A stretch of 64,000 nucleotides of DNA from Catenovulum sp. 2E275 (GTDB taxonomy: Bacteria > Pseudomonadota > Gammaproteobacteria > Enterobacterales > Alteromonadaceae): assembly GCF_025515275.1 (NCBI RefSeq), contig NZ_JAOPFU010000010.1:1-64000 (forward strand). Reading direction: 5' to 3'. Shown here piece after piece: positions 17,310 to 30,670 of this stretch. The stretch's first letter is position 1, and each line of letters starts with the position of its first letter. The notes below the pieces were generated by a model. The model made no database searches. It had not been told where the DNA came from and worked only from the letters and a program-made list of their open reading frames with translations. The position numbers and the translations under genes are program-made.

Positions 17310-18737
17310 ATGGGCAAAAAGTTATATATTAAAACCTGGGGCTGCCAAATGAACGAGTACGACTCGCAAAAAATGGCAGACCTATTAGATTCAACACATG
17401 GTTATACTTTGGCTGAAGAAGCTGAAGATGCAGATGTTATTTTATTAAATACCTGTTCTATTCGTGAAAAAGCGCAAGAAAAGGTATTTCATCAGTTAGG
17501 TCGCTGGAAAGAATTAAAGGTTGATAAACCTGATTTAGTGATTGGTGTGGGTGGTTGTGTTGCTTCGCAAGAAGGTTCACATATTCGCCAGCGTGCACCT
17601 TTTGTTGATATTGTTTTTGGTCCGCAAACTTTGCATCGTTTACCTGAAATGATTAATCAGATTCAGGCCGGTGAAAAAGCCGTTGTTGATATTAGTTTTC
17701 CTGAAATTGAAAAGTTTGACCGCTTACCTGAGCCTAGAGCTGAAGGGCCAAGTGCGTTTGTTTCTATTATGGAAGGCTGTTCAAAATACTGTACTTTTTG
17801 TGTTGTGCCTTATACCCGTGGTGAAGAAGTTTCGCGTCCGGTTGATGATGTTTTATACGAGATTGCTCAATTAGCAGAGCAGGGCGTACGTGAAGTTAAT
17901 TTATTAGGTCAGAACGTAAATGCCTATCGTGGTGAGCATTTTGACGGTGAAGTTTGTCATTTTTCTGAGTTATTAAGACTGGTTGCTGCGATTGACGGGA
18001 TTGACCGTATTCGTTACACCACGTCGCATCCGGTTGAGTTTACTGACGATATTATTGAAGCTTATCGTGATATTCCTGAATTGGTTGATCATTTACATTT
18101 ACCGGTTCAGTCAGGCTCTGATCGCATTCTCACCTTAATGAAACGTGGTCACACCGCAATTGAATATAAGTCTAAGATTCGCAAGCTTAAAAAAATACGC
18201 CCAAATTTAAGTATGTCGTCTGACTTTATTATTGGTTTTCCGGGTGAAGGCAAAGCCGAGTTTGAAGAAACCATGGACTTAATTGCTCAGGTTGGCTTTG
18301 ATATGAGTTTTAGCTTTGTTTACAGTGCCCGCCCGGGTACACCGGCGGCTGATTTGCCAGATGATGTAAGCGAAGATGAGAAAAAAGAGCGACTGTATTT
18401 GTTACAGCAACGCATTAACCAGCAGTCGCTGCAAATTGCCCGTAGTATGTTAAATACTGAGCAGCGTATTTTGGTTGAAGGCCCGTCTAAAAAGAATCCA
18501 ATGGAGCTTTGTGGCCGTACTGAAAATAACCGTGTGGTTAACTTTGAAGGTCCGCATACTTGTATTGGCCAATTTGTTGATGTGAAAATTGTGGATGTTT
18601 GGACAAACTCATTACGTGGTGAGTTAATTCGTACCGAAGACCAAATGAATTTAAGAATTGAAACTGCGCCATCACAAATTTTAAGCCGTAAACAAGAAAC
18701 TATAGATGAGTCAGGCGTAGGTGTTTATACACCATAA
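17310..18737 (+). CDS. miaB: tRNA-2-methylthio-N6-isopentenyladenosine synthase MiaB
   Basis: This 475-aa radical-SAM methylthiotransferase converts i6A37 to ms2i6A37 in tRNAs that read U-starting codons. The UPF0004 domain supplies three Cys for the auxiliary [4Fe-4S] cluster (C12, C49, C83). The radical-SAM cluster motif C157-X3-C161-X2-C164 lies in [10 protein letters not shown], and a TRAM domain ends the protein. Cys spacing matches E. coli. It opens the widely conserved miaB-phoH-ybeY-corC-lnt order. A 289-base gap before it must hold its promoter, but I see no strong match there. Confidence 0.96.
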   Translation: MGKKLYIKTWGCQMNEYDSQKMADLLDSTHGYTLAEEAEDADVILLNTCSIREKAQEKVFHQLGRWKELKVDKPDLVIGVGGCVASQEGSHIRQRAPFVDIVFGPQTLHRLPEMINQIQAGEKAVVDISFPEIEKFDRLPEPRAEGPSAFVSIMEGCSKYCTFCVVPYTRGEEVSRPVDDVLYEIAQLAEQGVREVNLLGQNVNAYRGEHFDGEVCHFSELLRLVAAIDGIDRIRYTTSHPVEFTDDIIEAYRDIPELVDHLHLPVQSGSDRILTLMKRGHTAIEYKSKIRKLKKIRPNLSMSSDFIIGFPGEGKAEFEETMDLIAQVGFDMSFSFVYSARPGTPAADLPDDVSEDEKKERLYLLQQRINQQSLQIARSMLNTEQRILVEGPSKKNPMELCGRTENNRVVNFEGPHTCIGQFVDVKIVDVWTNSLRGELIRTEDQMNLRIETAPSQILSRKQETIDESGVGVYTP

Positions 18738-18766
18738 ATTGATCTGAACCGCCTTAGCTAAAAATA

Positions 18767-18810
18767 AAACTTGCACAACAAAACCTTTTTTTATTATGTT
18801 GTGCAGGTTT
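18767..18810 (+). repeat. Intercistronic hairpin between miaB and phoH
   Basis: A 14-bp stem (18767-18780 with 18797-18810, one G-U pair) surrounds a T-rich loop of 16 bases. No T-run follows the stem, so it fits an RNA-processing or partial-attenuation structure better than a strong terminator. Confidence 0.5.
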
Positions 18811-18837
18811 AGTTTACTAATTTGAGGATTTTGTTTT

Positions 18838-19890
18838 TTGAGTAGCCAAATTGAGTCGCTAGAAATATTTCTTGAACCTGCCGATCGTTTCCGCCTAGCC
18901 AGTTTATGTGGTCCTTTTGATGATAATTTAAAAATGATTGAACGCCGTTTAGGGGTTGAATTAAATTATCGTGACAATGCTTTTAAAATTACCGGTAAAC
19001 CGCAGATTAATTTAGCGGTTGCTGAGTTATTGCATAAACTTTATGTTGAAACTCAAGTGGTTAAAGGTAAAGCGAGCGAACTTGAATCGGAAAAGGTTCA
19101 TCTGGCTATTCAGGAATTAAGAGTGCTTGAGCAGCTTAATGACGATAGCGAAATAGGTAAAGAAGCATTTATTAAAACCAAACGTGGTGTTATCAAACCG
19201 CGTAACCCAAACCAGAGTAAATACGTTAATCAAATTTTAAATAACGATATTAGCTTTGGGGTTGGTCCGGCTGGTACTGGTAAAACTTATTTAGCGGTAG
19301 CTTGTGCGGTTGATGCGTTAGAGCGTCAGGAAGTGCGCCGGATTTTATTAACGCGTCCGGCTGTTGAAGCTGGCGAAAAATTAGGTTTTTTACCGGGCGA
19401 TTTAAGCCAAAAAGTCGATCCCTATTTGCGCCCTTTATACGATGCTTTGTTTGAAATGCTTGGTTTTGAAAAAGTTGAGCGTTTAATTGAGCGTAGTGTC
19501 ATTGAAATTGCACCGCTGGCTTATATGCGTGGCCGTACCTTAAACGATGCTTTTATTATTTTAGATGAAAGCCAAAATACGACGGTTGAACAAATGAAAA
19601 TGTTTTTAACCCGTATTGGTTTTAACTCTAAAGCGGTTATTACTGGTGATATTACTCAGGTTGATTTACCGAAAGGGCAAAAATCTGGTTTGCGCCACGC
19701 AATTGATGTATTGAGCGATGTGGAAGATATTAGCTTTAACTTTTTCCGCTCGCACGATGTTGTTCGTCATCCTGTTGTGCAACGAGTTGTTGATGCTTAC
19801 GAGCGCTGGGATGAAATTCAGGAAAGAGAAAAAATAGAAAAAGAGCGTATTCGCCGCCAACAATCCGAGAATCCTGCTAATGACAGTTGA
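18838..19890 (+). CDS. ybeZ: PhoH-family ATPase (YbeZ)
   Basis: This 350-aa cytoplasmic PhoH-like NTPase has Walker A GPAGTGKT at residues 143-150. The conserved block [17 protein letters not shown] and the Walker B-type [10 protein letters not shown] follow. YbeZ works with the endoribonuclease YbeY in rRNA maturation and ribosome quality control. The start is TTG at 18838 with a GAGG about ten bases upstream. Its end overlaps the ybeY start by 11 bases, which suggests stoichiometric co-translation. The C-terminus is a charged Glu/Arg-rich helix. Confidence 0.93.
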   Translation: MSSQIESLEIFLEPADRFRLASLCGPFDDNLKMIERRLGVELNYRDNAFKITGKPQINLAVAELLHKLYVETQVVKGKASELESEKVHLAIQELRVLEQLNDDSEIGKEAFIKTKRGVIKPRNPNQSKYVNQILNNDISFGVGPAGTGKTYLAVACAVDALERQEVRRILLTRPAVEAGEKLGFLPGDLSQKVDPYLRPLYDALFEMLGFEKVERLIERSVIEIAPLAYMRGRTLNDAFIILDESQNTTVEQMKMFLTRIGFNSKAVITGDITQVDLPKGQKSGLRHAIDVLSDVEDISFNFFRSHDVVRHPVVQRVVDAYERWDEIQEREKIEKERIRRQQSENPANDS

Positions 19891-20371
19891 TGTATCGGGG
19901 ATTTTTCTCGAACTGGATTTACAACATGCTTATCAAGGCGATGTGCCTGCTCTGGCGGAATTTATCCGTTGGGCGCAAGCTGCGCTGGTTGAGCGGGGCG
20001 ATTCGCCAACTGAGTTGTCAATTCGGGTTGTTGAATTAGCAGAAAGCCAAAGCTTAAATCACGAATACCGTGGAAAAGATAAACCAACCAATGTACTATC
20101 TTTTCCGTTTGAAAATCCGCCCGGTTTAACTTTACCTTTAATTGGTGATTTGGTTATTTGTGCGGATGTGGTAAAACAGGAAGCTGCTGAACAAAATAAA
20201 CCTGAAATAGCGCATTGGGCGCACATGGTTGTTCACGGTTGTTTGCATTTACTTGGCTATGATCATATTGAAGATGATGAAGCCGAAATAATGGAAAGCA
20301 TGGAAACGCGTATTTTGTTGCAATTAGGGTTTGACGATCCTTATAAAGCGGAACAAACTACAGATTCTTGA
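19880..20371 (+). CDS. ybeY: Endoribonuclease YbeY (rRNA maturation factor)
   Basis: This 163-aa UPF0054 metalloprotein has the zinc site H119-X3-H123-X5-H129 ([12 protein letters not shown]). The companion block [16 protein letters not shown] is also present. YbeY acts in 16S rRNA 3'-end maturation and late 70S quality control. The ATG lies within the last codons of phoH. CorC follows after 21 bases. The length and motif are as in the family. Confidence 0.95.
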   Translation: MTVDVSGIFLELDLQHAYQGDVPALAEFIRWAQAALVERGDSPTELSIRVVELAESQSLNHEYRGKDKPTNVLSFPFENPPGLTLPLIGDLVICADVVKQEAAEQNKPEIAHWAHMVVHGCLHLLGYDHIEDDEAEIMESMETRILLQLGFDDPYKAEQTTDS

Positions 20372-20392
20372 TTAAAAGAGAATATATTTTAT

Positions 20393-21271
20393 ATGAGCGA
20401 AGATAATCCTCACTCTAGTAACGGCTCTTCAGGCAAATCATGGTTAGATAAAATTGGCCAGATGTTCACCGGGGAGCCGAAAAATCGTGAAGAATTACAC
20501 GAAGTTTTTGAAGAAGCCGCTGAACGCGCACTAATAGATAACGACACCAAAGAGATGATTGATGGTGTTTTAGACATAGCAGAAATGCGTGTGCGCGATA
20601 TTATGATCCCCCGATCTCAAATGGTGACGATTGAACAATCGCAGCCAGTTGAAGAGTTTTTACCTATTATGATCGAGTCTGCACATAGCCGTTTTCCGGT
20701 GATTTGTGAAGATAAAGACCATGTAGAAGGTATTTTGCTCGCCAAAGATTTATTAGCTTATGTTTACCACAATGGCTTTGAAAACTTTAGTTTTGCTGAG
20801 CTGTTACGCCCTGCGGTGGTGATCCCTGAAAGTAAACGTCTCGATATTTTGCTAAAAGATTTCCGCAAAGAAAGATACCACATGGCCATTGTGATCGATG
20901 AATTTGGTAATGTCTCTGGCTTGGTCACGATTGAGGATATTCTTGAGCTGATTGTGGGCGAAATAGAAGATGAACATGACATTATTGAGCCGGAAGATAT
21001 TCGCCGGGTAACCCGTTATGTTTATGCGGTTAATGCCTTAACCGAAATTGCTGAATTTAATGAGTATTTTAAAACTGAATGGAAAGCCGATGATATTGAC
21101 ACCATTGGCGGTTTAGTGACTCAGGCATTCGGACATTTACCTGCTAAAGGTGAGTCGATTGATGTTTATGGTTATCAATTTAAAGTGGTGAGCTGTGATG
21201 GCCGCCGGATTAACCAGTTGCAAATGACTTTACCTAAAGAAGACTCAGAAGATAAAGGTATTCTGGGTTGA
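20393..21271 (+). CDS. corC: CorC/YbeX-family CBS-domain protein
   Basis: This 292-aa cytoplasmic protein has two CBS domains (about 70-190, within IMIPRSQMVTIE through ILELIVGEIEDEHD). A C-terminal CorC_HlyC transporter-associated domain (about 205-285) follows. It lacks membrane helices, as expected for CorC/YbeX rather than the membrane-bound CorB group. It has been linked to Mg2+/Co2+ resistance and, as YbeX, to ribosome metabolism. The stop overlaps the TTG start of lnt by three bases. Confidence 0.93.
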   Translation: MSEDNPHSSNGSSGKSWLDKIGQMFTGEPKNREELHEVFEEAAERALIDNDTKEMIDGVLDIAEMRVRDIMIPRSQMVTIEQSQPVEEFLPIMIESAHSRFPVICEDKDHVEGILLAKDLLAYVYHNGFENFSFAELLRPAVVIPESKRLDILLKDFRKERYHMAIVIDEFGNVSGLVTIEDILELIVGEIEDEHDIIEPEDIRRVTRYVYAVNALTEIAEFNEYFKTEWKADDIDTIGGLVTQAFGHLPAKGESIDVYGYQFKVVSCDGRRINQLQMTLPKEDSEDKGILG

Positions 21272-22890
21272 CCTCAATTAATGCAAAACGAGTGAGTTTT
21301 GGCCTGTTTTTGGCCGGTTGTTTAAGCTCGTTTGCATTTGCCCCTTTTAATTATTTCTGGCTGGTTTATTTATTATTTCCTTTATTGATTAGCTGTTGCT
21401 TTAGAGCCAATCAACAAAGTGCAAACCGCCATGCTTTTGCTTTTTCGTTAGGCTGGTTTTGCTCTGGGGTTAGTTGGATTTATGTCAGTTTAGATCAATA
21501 TGGTGATGTGCCGTTAATTGGCTCAATTGCCATGATTGGTGCTTTGGCTGCCTATTTATCTTTATATTTTACTGCGGCAATTGCCCTTAGCCGGTTTTTA
21601 ACCCGTTATTCCCGCTTTGCGATTTTTACATTACCAGCAAGCTGGACTTTTTTTGAATGGCTGCGCAGTTTTGTTTTAACCGGTTTTCCTTGGTTATCGG
21701 TTGGTTATAGCCAGATTGATTCACCATTTGCATCGCTCGCACCTTATATCGGAGAGGTTGGGATCAGCTTTGTGCTGATTTTATTATCCTGCTTACTCAG
21801 CGTTATTTTATTTCCACATATTCTTAATCCTAAGTTTTCTGAAACCGGTGAGCCTGCTTTGGCTGAGCGGCAAAGCCACTTTTTTAAACATATTAGGTTA
21901 AATCGGGCAAGCAAAGCGGTTAGTGCTTTTTTACTGATTTTATTCGTTAGTTGTTTATTTCCTTACCCTAATTATCCGCAGCCTGAAAAACAGGTGAAAC
22001 TCGCTTTAGTGCAGGGCAATGTTGCGCAGGAAAATCGCTGGAATCCAGATTATTTATGGCCAGTTATGCTTAAATACCAGGATTTAAGCCGTCCAATTTA
22101 TGCAGAATCTGATATTGTGATTTGGCCAGAAGCCGCAGTACCCGCAGTAGAACCAGCTGCTCAAGATTATTTAATTAATTTGGATAAAGCCGCAGCGTTT
22201 AATCATACTGCGGTGGTTACCGGTATTATTAATTATGAATATTATACCAAGGCGTATTACAACAGCGTAATTGTGCTGGGTAATCAAAATGGTGAAGATA
22301 ATATGGCCGGACACTATCAGTATGGTCATAGTAACCGTTATAACAAACATCATTTATTGCCTATTGGTGAGTTTATTCCATTTGAAGATTGGCTAAGAGG
22401 CATTGCGCCAATTTTCGATTTGCCGTTTTCATCTTTTAATCGGGGTGATTATATTCAGCCAGATTTAGTTGCTAACGGTTTTCACATGACCACAGCTTTA
22501 TGCTATGAGATTGTTTTTCCTCGGCAAATTAGAGCTAACTTAAAACCTAATACTGATTTTATTTTAACTTTGAGTAACGATGCTTGGTTTGGATCCTCTC
22601 ACGGGCCGCATCAGCATTTAGAAATTGCACAAATGCGTGCACTTGAAATGGGGCTGCCTGTTGTAAGAGTAACCAATAATGGCATAACCGCGGTGATTGA
22701 TCATTTAGGGCAAATTAAAACAGTTGCACCACAATTTTCTGAGCAAGTTTTAAAATATCAACTTGAGCTAGTTAATTATCCAACCTTATATCGTCAGTAT
22801 GGTGATAAACCAGTCTATTGGATGGCAATCATTTTATTTGGCCTAAGCTTAGCGCCAACCAGTTTTAGAAATCGTAAATTAACTGCCTAA
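21268..22890 (+). CDS. lnt: Apolipoprotein N-acyltransferase
   Basis: This 540-aa inner-membrane enzyme adds the third acyl chain to the N-terminal Cys of lipoproteins. About six hydrophobic helices fill residues 8-190 and a C-terminal helix ends the protein. The nitrilase-like periplasmic domain shows the catalytic triad E288 (WPEAAVP), K360 (NKHHLLPIGEF) and C412 (ALCYEIVFP). The start is TTG, overlapping the corC stop. It is the last gene of the miaB-lnt run and its products include LptE and RlpA encoded further on. Confidence 0.95.
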   Translation: MTSINAKRVSFGLFLAGCLSSFAFAPFNYFWLVYLLFPLLISCCFRANQQSANRHAFAFSLGWFCSGVSWIYVSLDQYGDVPLIGSIAMIGALAAYLSLYFTAAIALSRFLTRYSRFAIFTLPASWTFFEWLRSFVLTGFPWLSVGYSQIDSPFASLAPYIGEVGISFVLILLSCLLSVILFPHILNPKFSETGEPALAERQSHFFKHIRLNRASKAVSAFLLILFVSCLFPYPNYPQPEKQVKLALVQGNVAQENRWNPDYLWPVMLKYQDLSRPIYAESDIVIWPEAAVPAVEPAAQDYLINLDKAAAFNHTAVVTGIINYEYYTKAYYNSVIVLGNQNGEDNMAGHYQYGHSNRYNKHHLLPIGEFIPFEDWLRGIAPIFDLPFSSFNRGDYIQPDLVANGFHMTTALCYEIVFPRQIRANLKPNTDFILTLSNDAWFGSSHGPHQHLEIAQMRALEMGLPVVRVTNNGITAVIDHLGQIKTVAPQFSEQVLKYQLELVNYPTLYRQYGDKPVYWMAIILFGLSLAPTSFRNRKLTA

Positions 22891-22947
22891 AATATAAGCT
22901 AATTGGCTAGTTATACTAGGTTGGGGAGTTTGTTATCCTTTATAACC

Positions 22948-22977
22948 AACTGTCACCAATCCATATTGGTGACAGTT
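22948..22977. terminator. Hairpin between the convergent lnt and chemoreceptor genes
   Basis: A perfect 13-bp stem (22948-22960 with 22965-22977) with a tight 4-base loop lies between two converging genes. No long T-run follows on either strand, so it is a terminator candidate of the atypical kind. Confidence 0.55.
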
Positions 22978-23012
22978 AATAACCAGATAAGTAAAGGCTA
23001 ATCGCTGCGGGA

Positions 23013-24692
23013 TTAATGTTTTAATTTAAATTTTTTCACTTCCAGATTTAAGTTTTCAGCGAGTCTTGCAAGCTCAGTTGCCGATGAAGAGATTAACTCA
23101 GTTTGTTGATGTGAATGTTCACTGGTATCTCTTATTGCAGTTAAACGCTCAGCAATATCGTCTGTAACTTGTGCTTGTTCTTCCGATGCGGTGGCTATGG
23201 TGCGGTTAACATCTGATATTTGTTTAACCTGCTGGCTAATATCGCTTAGCATTCGGCCGACTCGTTCTGAATTTTTAACCGCATCTTGAACGCTTTGATC
23301 GCTGCTTCTGATTCGCTCAGTGACCGACTGGCTGGCATTTTGTAGCGTATTAATTTTATCTTTAATTTCAATAGTTGAACTTTGGGTTCGGCTGGCAAGG
23401 GTTCGTACTTCATCGGCTACCACGGCAAAACCGCGTCCTTGTTCACCTGCGCGCGCCGCTTCAATTGCTGCATTGAGCGCTAATAAATTGGTTTGCTCGG
23501 CAATATTACTGATAACATTTAAAATGACCGCCACTTCGTTTACTGAGTTTTCAAGTTCAGTTAATTTAGCAATGGAATCAGTTAAAATTTGGGCAACATC
23601 TTCAACTGAGCGAATGCCCTGATTAACTACTGTTAAGCCTTCCTGAGTAAACTCATCGGCCTCACTTGCACTTTGTGAAGCTTGGATACAGTTATGTGAA
23701 ACTTCTTTTACTGCAGTTGAATTTTCATAAACCGAGCTGGATATAACTTCAATGGCCTGATTTTGTTGCTCGTTAAGCGAGCGGGCTTCGGCGGAAATTT
23801 GATCTAATTCTGTTGCCGCAACCTGAGCTTGCTGGGCTTGTTGATTAATTTTATTTAATAGGTTAGATAAACGTTCAACCATAGTGTTAAAACTGGCTGA
23901 GAGTTGCGCTATTTCATCTTTACCTGAGTGTTGGATATATCGAGTTAAATCACCATTAGCGATTTTTTGTGCTTCATCAACCAGTTGAGAGGTAGTTTTA
24001 ATAACGCGTTTTTCTAACTGAATATAGCAGGTTACTAAGATCACTATAATTACTAGTACTAAAAACAAACTAGAGTAGCTGAAATTAGTAACATTTTTGT
24101 TATTACGAGTAACTTGCTCAAGGCTTTTTTGAGCAATACTTTCTAAAAACTTATCTACAGGCTCAACTATTTTTTGGGCTTCAGCGGTATAATTTTGGCC
24201 TGTAACCAGAGTGATTGCATTTATCCATTGAGCTTGCTCTGAAGGGGTTAGGCTGGCGGGATTTTTACCTGAAAAATGTTCGACTAAGGCAAATGCTTTT
24301 TCTTCAGTATTAATTAAATCCATGGACAATTGATTGGACTCGGTTAATAAAGCTAGATCTGTAGGACTTACTTCCAATTCTTTAAGTCTCTCTATATAGC
24401 TTAATTTCCTCCCATCTAGCCAAGTTTTCAGACCATCTATTTGTTCTACTAATGAGTAATATTGTTTTTTATATTCAGGGTTTAGAGTAACTACATATTG
24501 GCGGGCAAAGTTAGTTAATTGTGCAGAATTAACTGCTGATAATTGGGCAAGATGGCTCAAATCATACCTGTTTTGAGCCGCTTGTTGGCTACTCATTAAT
24601 CCATTTTTTAACAGCACGATAATAATTAATAAGCAGATAGAAATCGTTATGGCAATGCCAAAGACACTTCTTAACATTAAGCGAATTGTCAT
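23013..24692 (-). CDS. Methyl-accepting chemotaxis protein
   Basis: This 559-aa chemoreceptor has an N-terminal transmembrane helix (about 8-30), a periplasmic sensor of about 170 residues and a second helix (about 205-225). A HAMP domain and a long signalling coiled coil follow. The hairpin tip [20 protein letters not shown] that contacts CheA/CheW is intact. The sensor is helical, like a four-helix-bundle domain; its ligand is unknown. No CheR-binding pentapeptide is seen at the C-terminus. It stands alone on the minus strand, converging with lnt. Confidence 0.93.
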   Translation of the reverse strand: MTIRLMLRSVFGIAITISICLLIIIVLLKNGLMSSQQAAQNRYDLSHLAQLSAVNSAQLTNFARQYVVTLNPEYKKQYYSLVEQIDGLKTWLDGRKLSYIERLKELEVSPTDLALLTESNQLSMDLINTEEKAFALVEHFSGKNPASLTPSEQAQWINAITLVTGQNYTAEAQKIVEPVDKFLESIAQKSLEQVTRNNKNVTNFSYSSLFLVLVIIVILVTCYIQLEKRVIKTTSQLVDEAQKIANGDLTRYIQHSGKDEIAQLSASFNTMVERLSNLLNKINQQAQQAQVAATELDQISAEARSLNEQQNQAIEVISSSVYENSTAVKEVSHNCIQASQSASEADEFTQEGLTVVNQGIRSVEDVAQILTDSIAKLTELENSVNEVAVILNVISNIAEQTNLLALNAAIEAARAGEQGRGFAVVADEVRTLASRTQSSTIEIKDKINTLQNASQSVTERIRSSDQSVQDAVKNSERVGRMLSDISQQVKQISDVNRTIATASEEQAQVTDDIAERLTAIRDTSEHSHQQTELISSSATELARLAENLNLEVKKFKLKH

Positions 24693-24783
24693 AGGGTTTG
24701 TTCCTTAAATGGATTCAAAGCTATGCTAGCTTAATAAATATAAACTGCATTTTTAAATGTTAACAGTAGCATGTGAAAATAAT

Positions 24784-25266
24784 TTAAGGGGCGATAGCAC
24801 GACGTTTAAACTCTGTATGTTGGCAGTTAAAACAAGGATGAATTTTTTGAGCATGGTTTATTATTAGTTTTTCACCACACTTTAGACAAATTAACTCACC
24901 AAAGCCGACTTCTTCGCCTGCTTTGTATACCCCCTTGTGAGCTGTATCTGAACTAAACTCGCGCCACTCAATTTGGGTTTTATCTGTCATTTCTGCCAAA
25001 GTTTGCCAAACTTGGTCTTTAACTGATAAATAATAAGGGGACTCATTAGAATCCCGCTGATAACTATCATAAAAACTGGCTAAATCCCGTTTTAAATAAA
25101 ATAAACTGTGTTGTAAGGATTCTTTATGGACCTCGACCCCAGTTTCTATCCAATCCTGTAGTAAATCCATACCTTGCGCAATTGAGCGGGTTTCTGATTC
25201 ACTGGCCTGTTTTAGCCAGCTTGAAAATTCATCCAATAAAGTTTGATATTTACTTGGTTTGCTCAT
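24784..25266 (-). CDS. YbeL-like zinc-ribbon protein (DUF1451)
   Basis: This 160-aa soluble protein has a helical N-terminal region. A C-terminal zinc ribbon follows, with Cys pairs ICLKCGEK and HPCFNCQH. The layout and the VGFGELICLKCG segment match YbeL/DUF1451, whose function is unknown. Its position beside leuS is also the E. coli neighbourhood. The ribosome-binding site AAGGAGT is clear just before the start on the minus strand. Confidence 0.82.
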   Translation of the reverse strand: MSKPSKYQTLLDEFSSWLKQASESETRSIAQGMDLLQDWIETGVEVHKESLQHSLFYLKRDLASFYDSYQRDSNESPYYLSVKDQVWQTLAEMTDKTQIEWREFSSDTAHKGVYKAGEEVGFGELICLKCGEKLIINHAQKIHPCFNCQHTEFKRRAIAP

Positions 25267-25399
25267 ATTTACTCCTTAACTTGGCAAAATTAAGCTTAAA
25301 TTGAATATTTTTTATAATATTCAGTATAGATTAGTATTTGTGTATTGGCGTCTTGATTGCGGGTAAGTTATCCTATGCACCAGTTAGTATTATCTATAT

Positions 25400-25443
25400 A
25401 CCAGATGAAAAAATTATTTAAGTTTTATCTGGTTTGTTATAAA
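25400..25443 (+). repeat. Hairpin in the leuS upstream region
   Basis: ACCAGATGAAA (25400-25410) pairs with TTTTATCTGGT (25433-25443) with one G-U pair and a 22-base loop. It lies about 65 bases before leuS and could be part of its leader. I see no leader peptide. Confidence 0.35.
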
Positions 25444-25508
25444 TAGTTGAGACTATTTAGGCAGTTTCAAGCCCAGTTTCAAGTAAAAGTGAATTCGGAT
25501 CTAAGTGA

Positions 25509-28111
<2,603 letters not shown>

Positions 28112-28112
<1 letters not shown>

Positions 28113-28621
28113 TGATCCTATTTAAGTATTTTAACCAGCTAACCAAACTCAGTTTATTGAGTTTGGTTATGTTTGCTTTAACTGCTTGTGGCTTTCAGCT
28201 TAGAGGCAGCTATGCAGTTCCGCCTCAAATGCAGTTTATCTGTTTTGATGATGGCGGCAAATATGAGTTGGGAAGAGCGCTAAAACAGCGTTTAATCCAC
28301 AGTAAAGTTAGTTTGATTGATGATCCGTCCAGTTGTGTATCGCTAAGCATTGTTGAAACTCAAATTGATCGTCAGGTTCTATCTTTATTCCCCAATGCTC
28401 AGGTTGCCGAATACGAGCTAAATTTTTTAGTTAAATATAAAGTTCAAAACCCGAATGAAGAAACCGCACGCGTTTTTACCGCACAGGTTGTGCGGGATTA
28501 TCAGGATGATCCAGAAGCTGTATTAGCTAAATCTAAAGAAATGAAAATTTTGTTGGCCGAGCTTAGACGCCAAGCCGCCGAACAAATCGTATTGCAACTT
28601 GCCTCACTGGATAACAGGTAA
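28112..28621 (+). CDS. lptE: LPS-assembly lipoprotein LptE
   Basis: This 169-aa outer-membrane lipoprotein plugs the LptD barrel and helps deliver LPS to the cell surface. The signal ends FALTAC with the lipidated Cys26, followed by the family start GFQLRGSY. Its partners LptA, LptB and LptC are encoded in the cluster near 53 kb, while LptD is outside the window. TAATG overlaps join it to leuS before and holA after, as in E. coli. Confidence 0.93.
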
Positions 28622-29670
28622 TGCGCGTTTATTTTAATCAGTTATCACAACAGCTTACTAAACCTTTACCCAATTTAATTTTATTATTTGGTGACGAGCC
28701 TTACCAGCAACAGGCTGCACTGGATCAAATTCGAGCTTGTTGCACAGCTCAGCAAATTGAAGAGCGCATTGTTTTTCAGGCGGATGATAAATTTAACTGG
28801 CAGCAGATTATGGATGAAGCTCAAAGCTTGTCTTTATTTGCCAGCCGTAAACTGATTGAAGTTGAATTACCCAGTGCCAAACCCGGCCGTAATGGCAGCA
28901 CTTTTTTACAAGAGTGGATGCAACTAAATGATAATGAACATACTTTATTATTGTGGGGCGGTAAATTAGGCGCAGATCAAACCAAAAGTAAATGGTTTAA
29001 AAGCATAGAGCCAGCCAGTTGGTTTATTCCGGTTTATGATATAGACAGACAAAATTTGCCGGGCTGGTTTAATCAACAATGCCAGCAGCATCAAGTACAG
29101 TTAACGCCGGACGCCTTACATTTAGTGTGTGATTTATTTGAAGGCAACTTGTTAAGCGGTGCGCAGGAAATTAGCCGTTTAGCGCTTATTTATCCTAATC
29201 AGCAAATAGATGCAGAGCAAATAAAAGCAGTCGCATCTGACCAGTCACGCTTTACCGTTTTTCAGTTGGCAGATGATTTATTAAATAATCACAGAGAAAA
29301 AGTGGTGCAAATTTTAACCCGTTTGCAAGGGGAAGATCTTGAACCTGTGATTGTGACTTGGTTATTGCAGCGTGAAGCTGAAACCTTAGCCCAACTGACA
29401 ATTGCCAATAATCAACAAGCTTTTGATGCTGAATGTAAAAAGCTCAGAGTTTGGGATAACCGCAAGGGTTTATATCGTCAGGCACTTAACCGGCTGAATT
29501 TGTCGATGATAGAGCAAATTTTAAAAGCGATAGGGCAGTTTGAGGTGGAATATAAATCTCATGGTTTATTAAACCCTTATATTCAACTGGCGCATATTTG
29601 TGCGTTATTTTCCGGTGAGCCTAAACTATTTAATTTTAATCAAATAATGTTAGCGCACGAGCCAGATTAA
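28621..29670 (+). CDS. holA: DNA polymerase III subunit delta
   Basis: This 349-aa protein is the wrench subunit of the clamp loader that opens the beta sliding clamp. The N-terminal block RVYFNQLSQQLTKPLPNLILLFGDEPYQ splits into the typical HolA opening with the LLFGDEP segment at about residues 20-26. The downstream DNA_pol3_delta domain contains FEGNLLSGAQEISRLALIYP (split across about 172-192). The length fits. It is coupled to lptE and followed by nadD after six bases. Confidence 0.93.
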   Translation: MRVYFNQLSQQLTKPLPNLILLFGDEPYQQQAALDQIRACCTAQQIEERIVFQADDKFNWQQIMDEAQSLSLFASRKLIEVELPSAKPGRNGSTFLQEWMQLNDNEHTLLLWGGKLGADQTKSKWFKSIEPASWFIPVYDIDRQNLPGWFNQQCQQHQVQLTPDALHLVCDLFEGNLLSGAQEISRLALIYPNQQIDAEQIKAVASDQSRFTVFQLADDLLNNHREKVVQILTRLQGEDLEPVIVTWLLQREAETLAQLTIANNQQAFDAECKKLRVWDNRKGLYRQALNRLNLSMIEQILKAIGQFEVEYKSHGLLNPYIQLAHICALFSGEPKLFNFNQIMLAHEPD

Positions 29671-29676
29671 GCGGTT

Positions 29677-30315
29677 ATGTATCCTTTAGAATTATATTTT
29701 GGTGGTACATTTAATCCTATTCATCATGGCCATTTACAAGTCGCGTTAGAAATAAGCGAGCAGCTTAGTGCCAACACCGTTTATTTACTGCCTAATTATT
29801 TACCGCCTCATAAAGCATCGCCGGATGTAAGCGCAGACCACCGCGCTAAAATGTGTCAATTGGCTTGTCAGATAGATAATAAATTTAAGCTCGATAGCCG
29901 AGAGTTAAATTCAAACGGAACTTCTTATACCATAGCCACCCTAAAGCAGCTACGCAGTGAAAAGCCGGATATTTCTTTGTGCTTTTTAATTGGAATGGAT
30001 TCACTACAAACGCTGGATACTTGGCGTGAATGGCAATCATTAACCGATCATGCACATTTGGTAGTGGCTGCAAGAGGGGGTTATCAGGCTGAATTTAATG
30101 CGGATATTAAAGCATTTTTACAACAACATCAGACTTTAAATTATCAGGATTTGAGTCAACAAAAATCCGGTTTGGTGTATTTAACACAAACCAGCGAGCT
30201 AATGATATCGGCCAGCCAAATCAGAGCGCGTTATCAAAATAAACAAAATTGTTTGTGTTTGCTGCCGAGCGCGGTAAATGAATATATAATGCACAATCAT
30301 CTTTATCAAAGATGA
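29677..30315 (+). CDS. nadD: Nicotinate-nucleotide adenylyltransferase
   Basis: This 212-aa enzyme transfers AMP from ATP to nicotinate mononucleotide in NAD synthesis. The nucleotidyltransferase motif GGTFNPIHHGH is at residues 9-19, and LIGMDSLQTLDTWREW and a C-terminal SASQIRAR segment (the ISSTXXR-type motif) follow. All are standard for NadD. It lies between holA and rsfS, as in E. coli. Confidence 0.95.
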   Translation: MYPLELYFGGTFNPIHHGHLQVALEISEQLSANTVYLLPNYLPPHKASPDVSADHRAKMCQLACQIDNKFKLDSRELNSNGTSYTIATLKQLRSEKPDISLCFLIGMDSLQTLDTWREWQSLTDHAHLVVAARGGYQAEFNADIKAFLQQHQTLNYQDLSQQKSGLVYLTQTSELMISASQIRARYQNKQNCLCLLPSAVNEYIMHNHLYQR

Positions 30316-30349
30316 GTGATTTAACCAGTAACAAAGAGAGTAACCCCTT

Positions 30350-30670
30350 TTGCAAAGCGAAGAAATTAAAAATTTTATTACTGAAAAAGTAGATGATATG
30401 AAAGCTCGTGATATTGTTGAGCTGGATTTAAAAGACAAATCTAATTTTACCGACACTATGTTAGTGTGTTCGGGCAATTCAAAGCAGCATGTGCGTTCAA
30501 TTGCGCAATACGTTGCGACCGAAGCTAAACACGCAGGTCATCAACCTTTAGGAATTGAAGGTGAAGAATATGGTGAGTGGGCGTTAGTTGATTTTGGCTC
30601 TGTAGTTTTGCATGTGATGACAGACGAGCAGCGTGAACATTATCAACTGGAAAAACTCTGGCAGGCATGA
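30350..30670 (+). CDS. rsfS: Ribosome silencing factor RsfS
   Basis: This 106-aa RsfS/YbeB/Iojap protein binds uL14 of the 50S subunit and prevents subunit joining during starvation. The conserved block [19 protein letters not shown] and the segment [20 protein letters not shown] are present. The start is TTG at 30350 with an AGAGAG tract about ten bases upstream. The stop overlaps the rlmH ATG (ATGA). Confidence 0.95.
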   Translation: MQSEEIKNFITEKVDDMKARDIVELDLKDKSNFTDTMLVCSGNSKQHVRSIAQYVATEAKHAGHQPLGIEGEEYGEWALVDFGSVVLHVMTDEQREHYQLEKLWQA

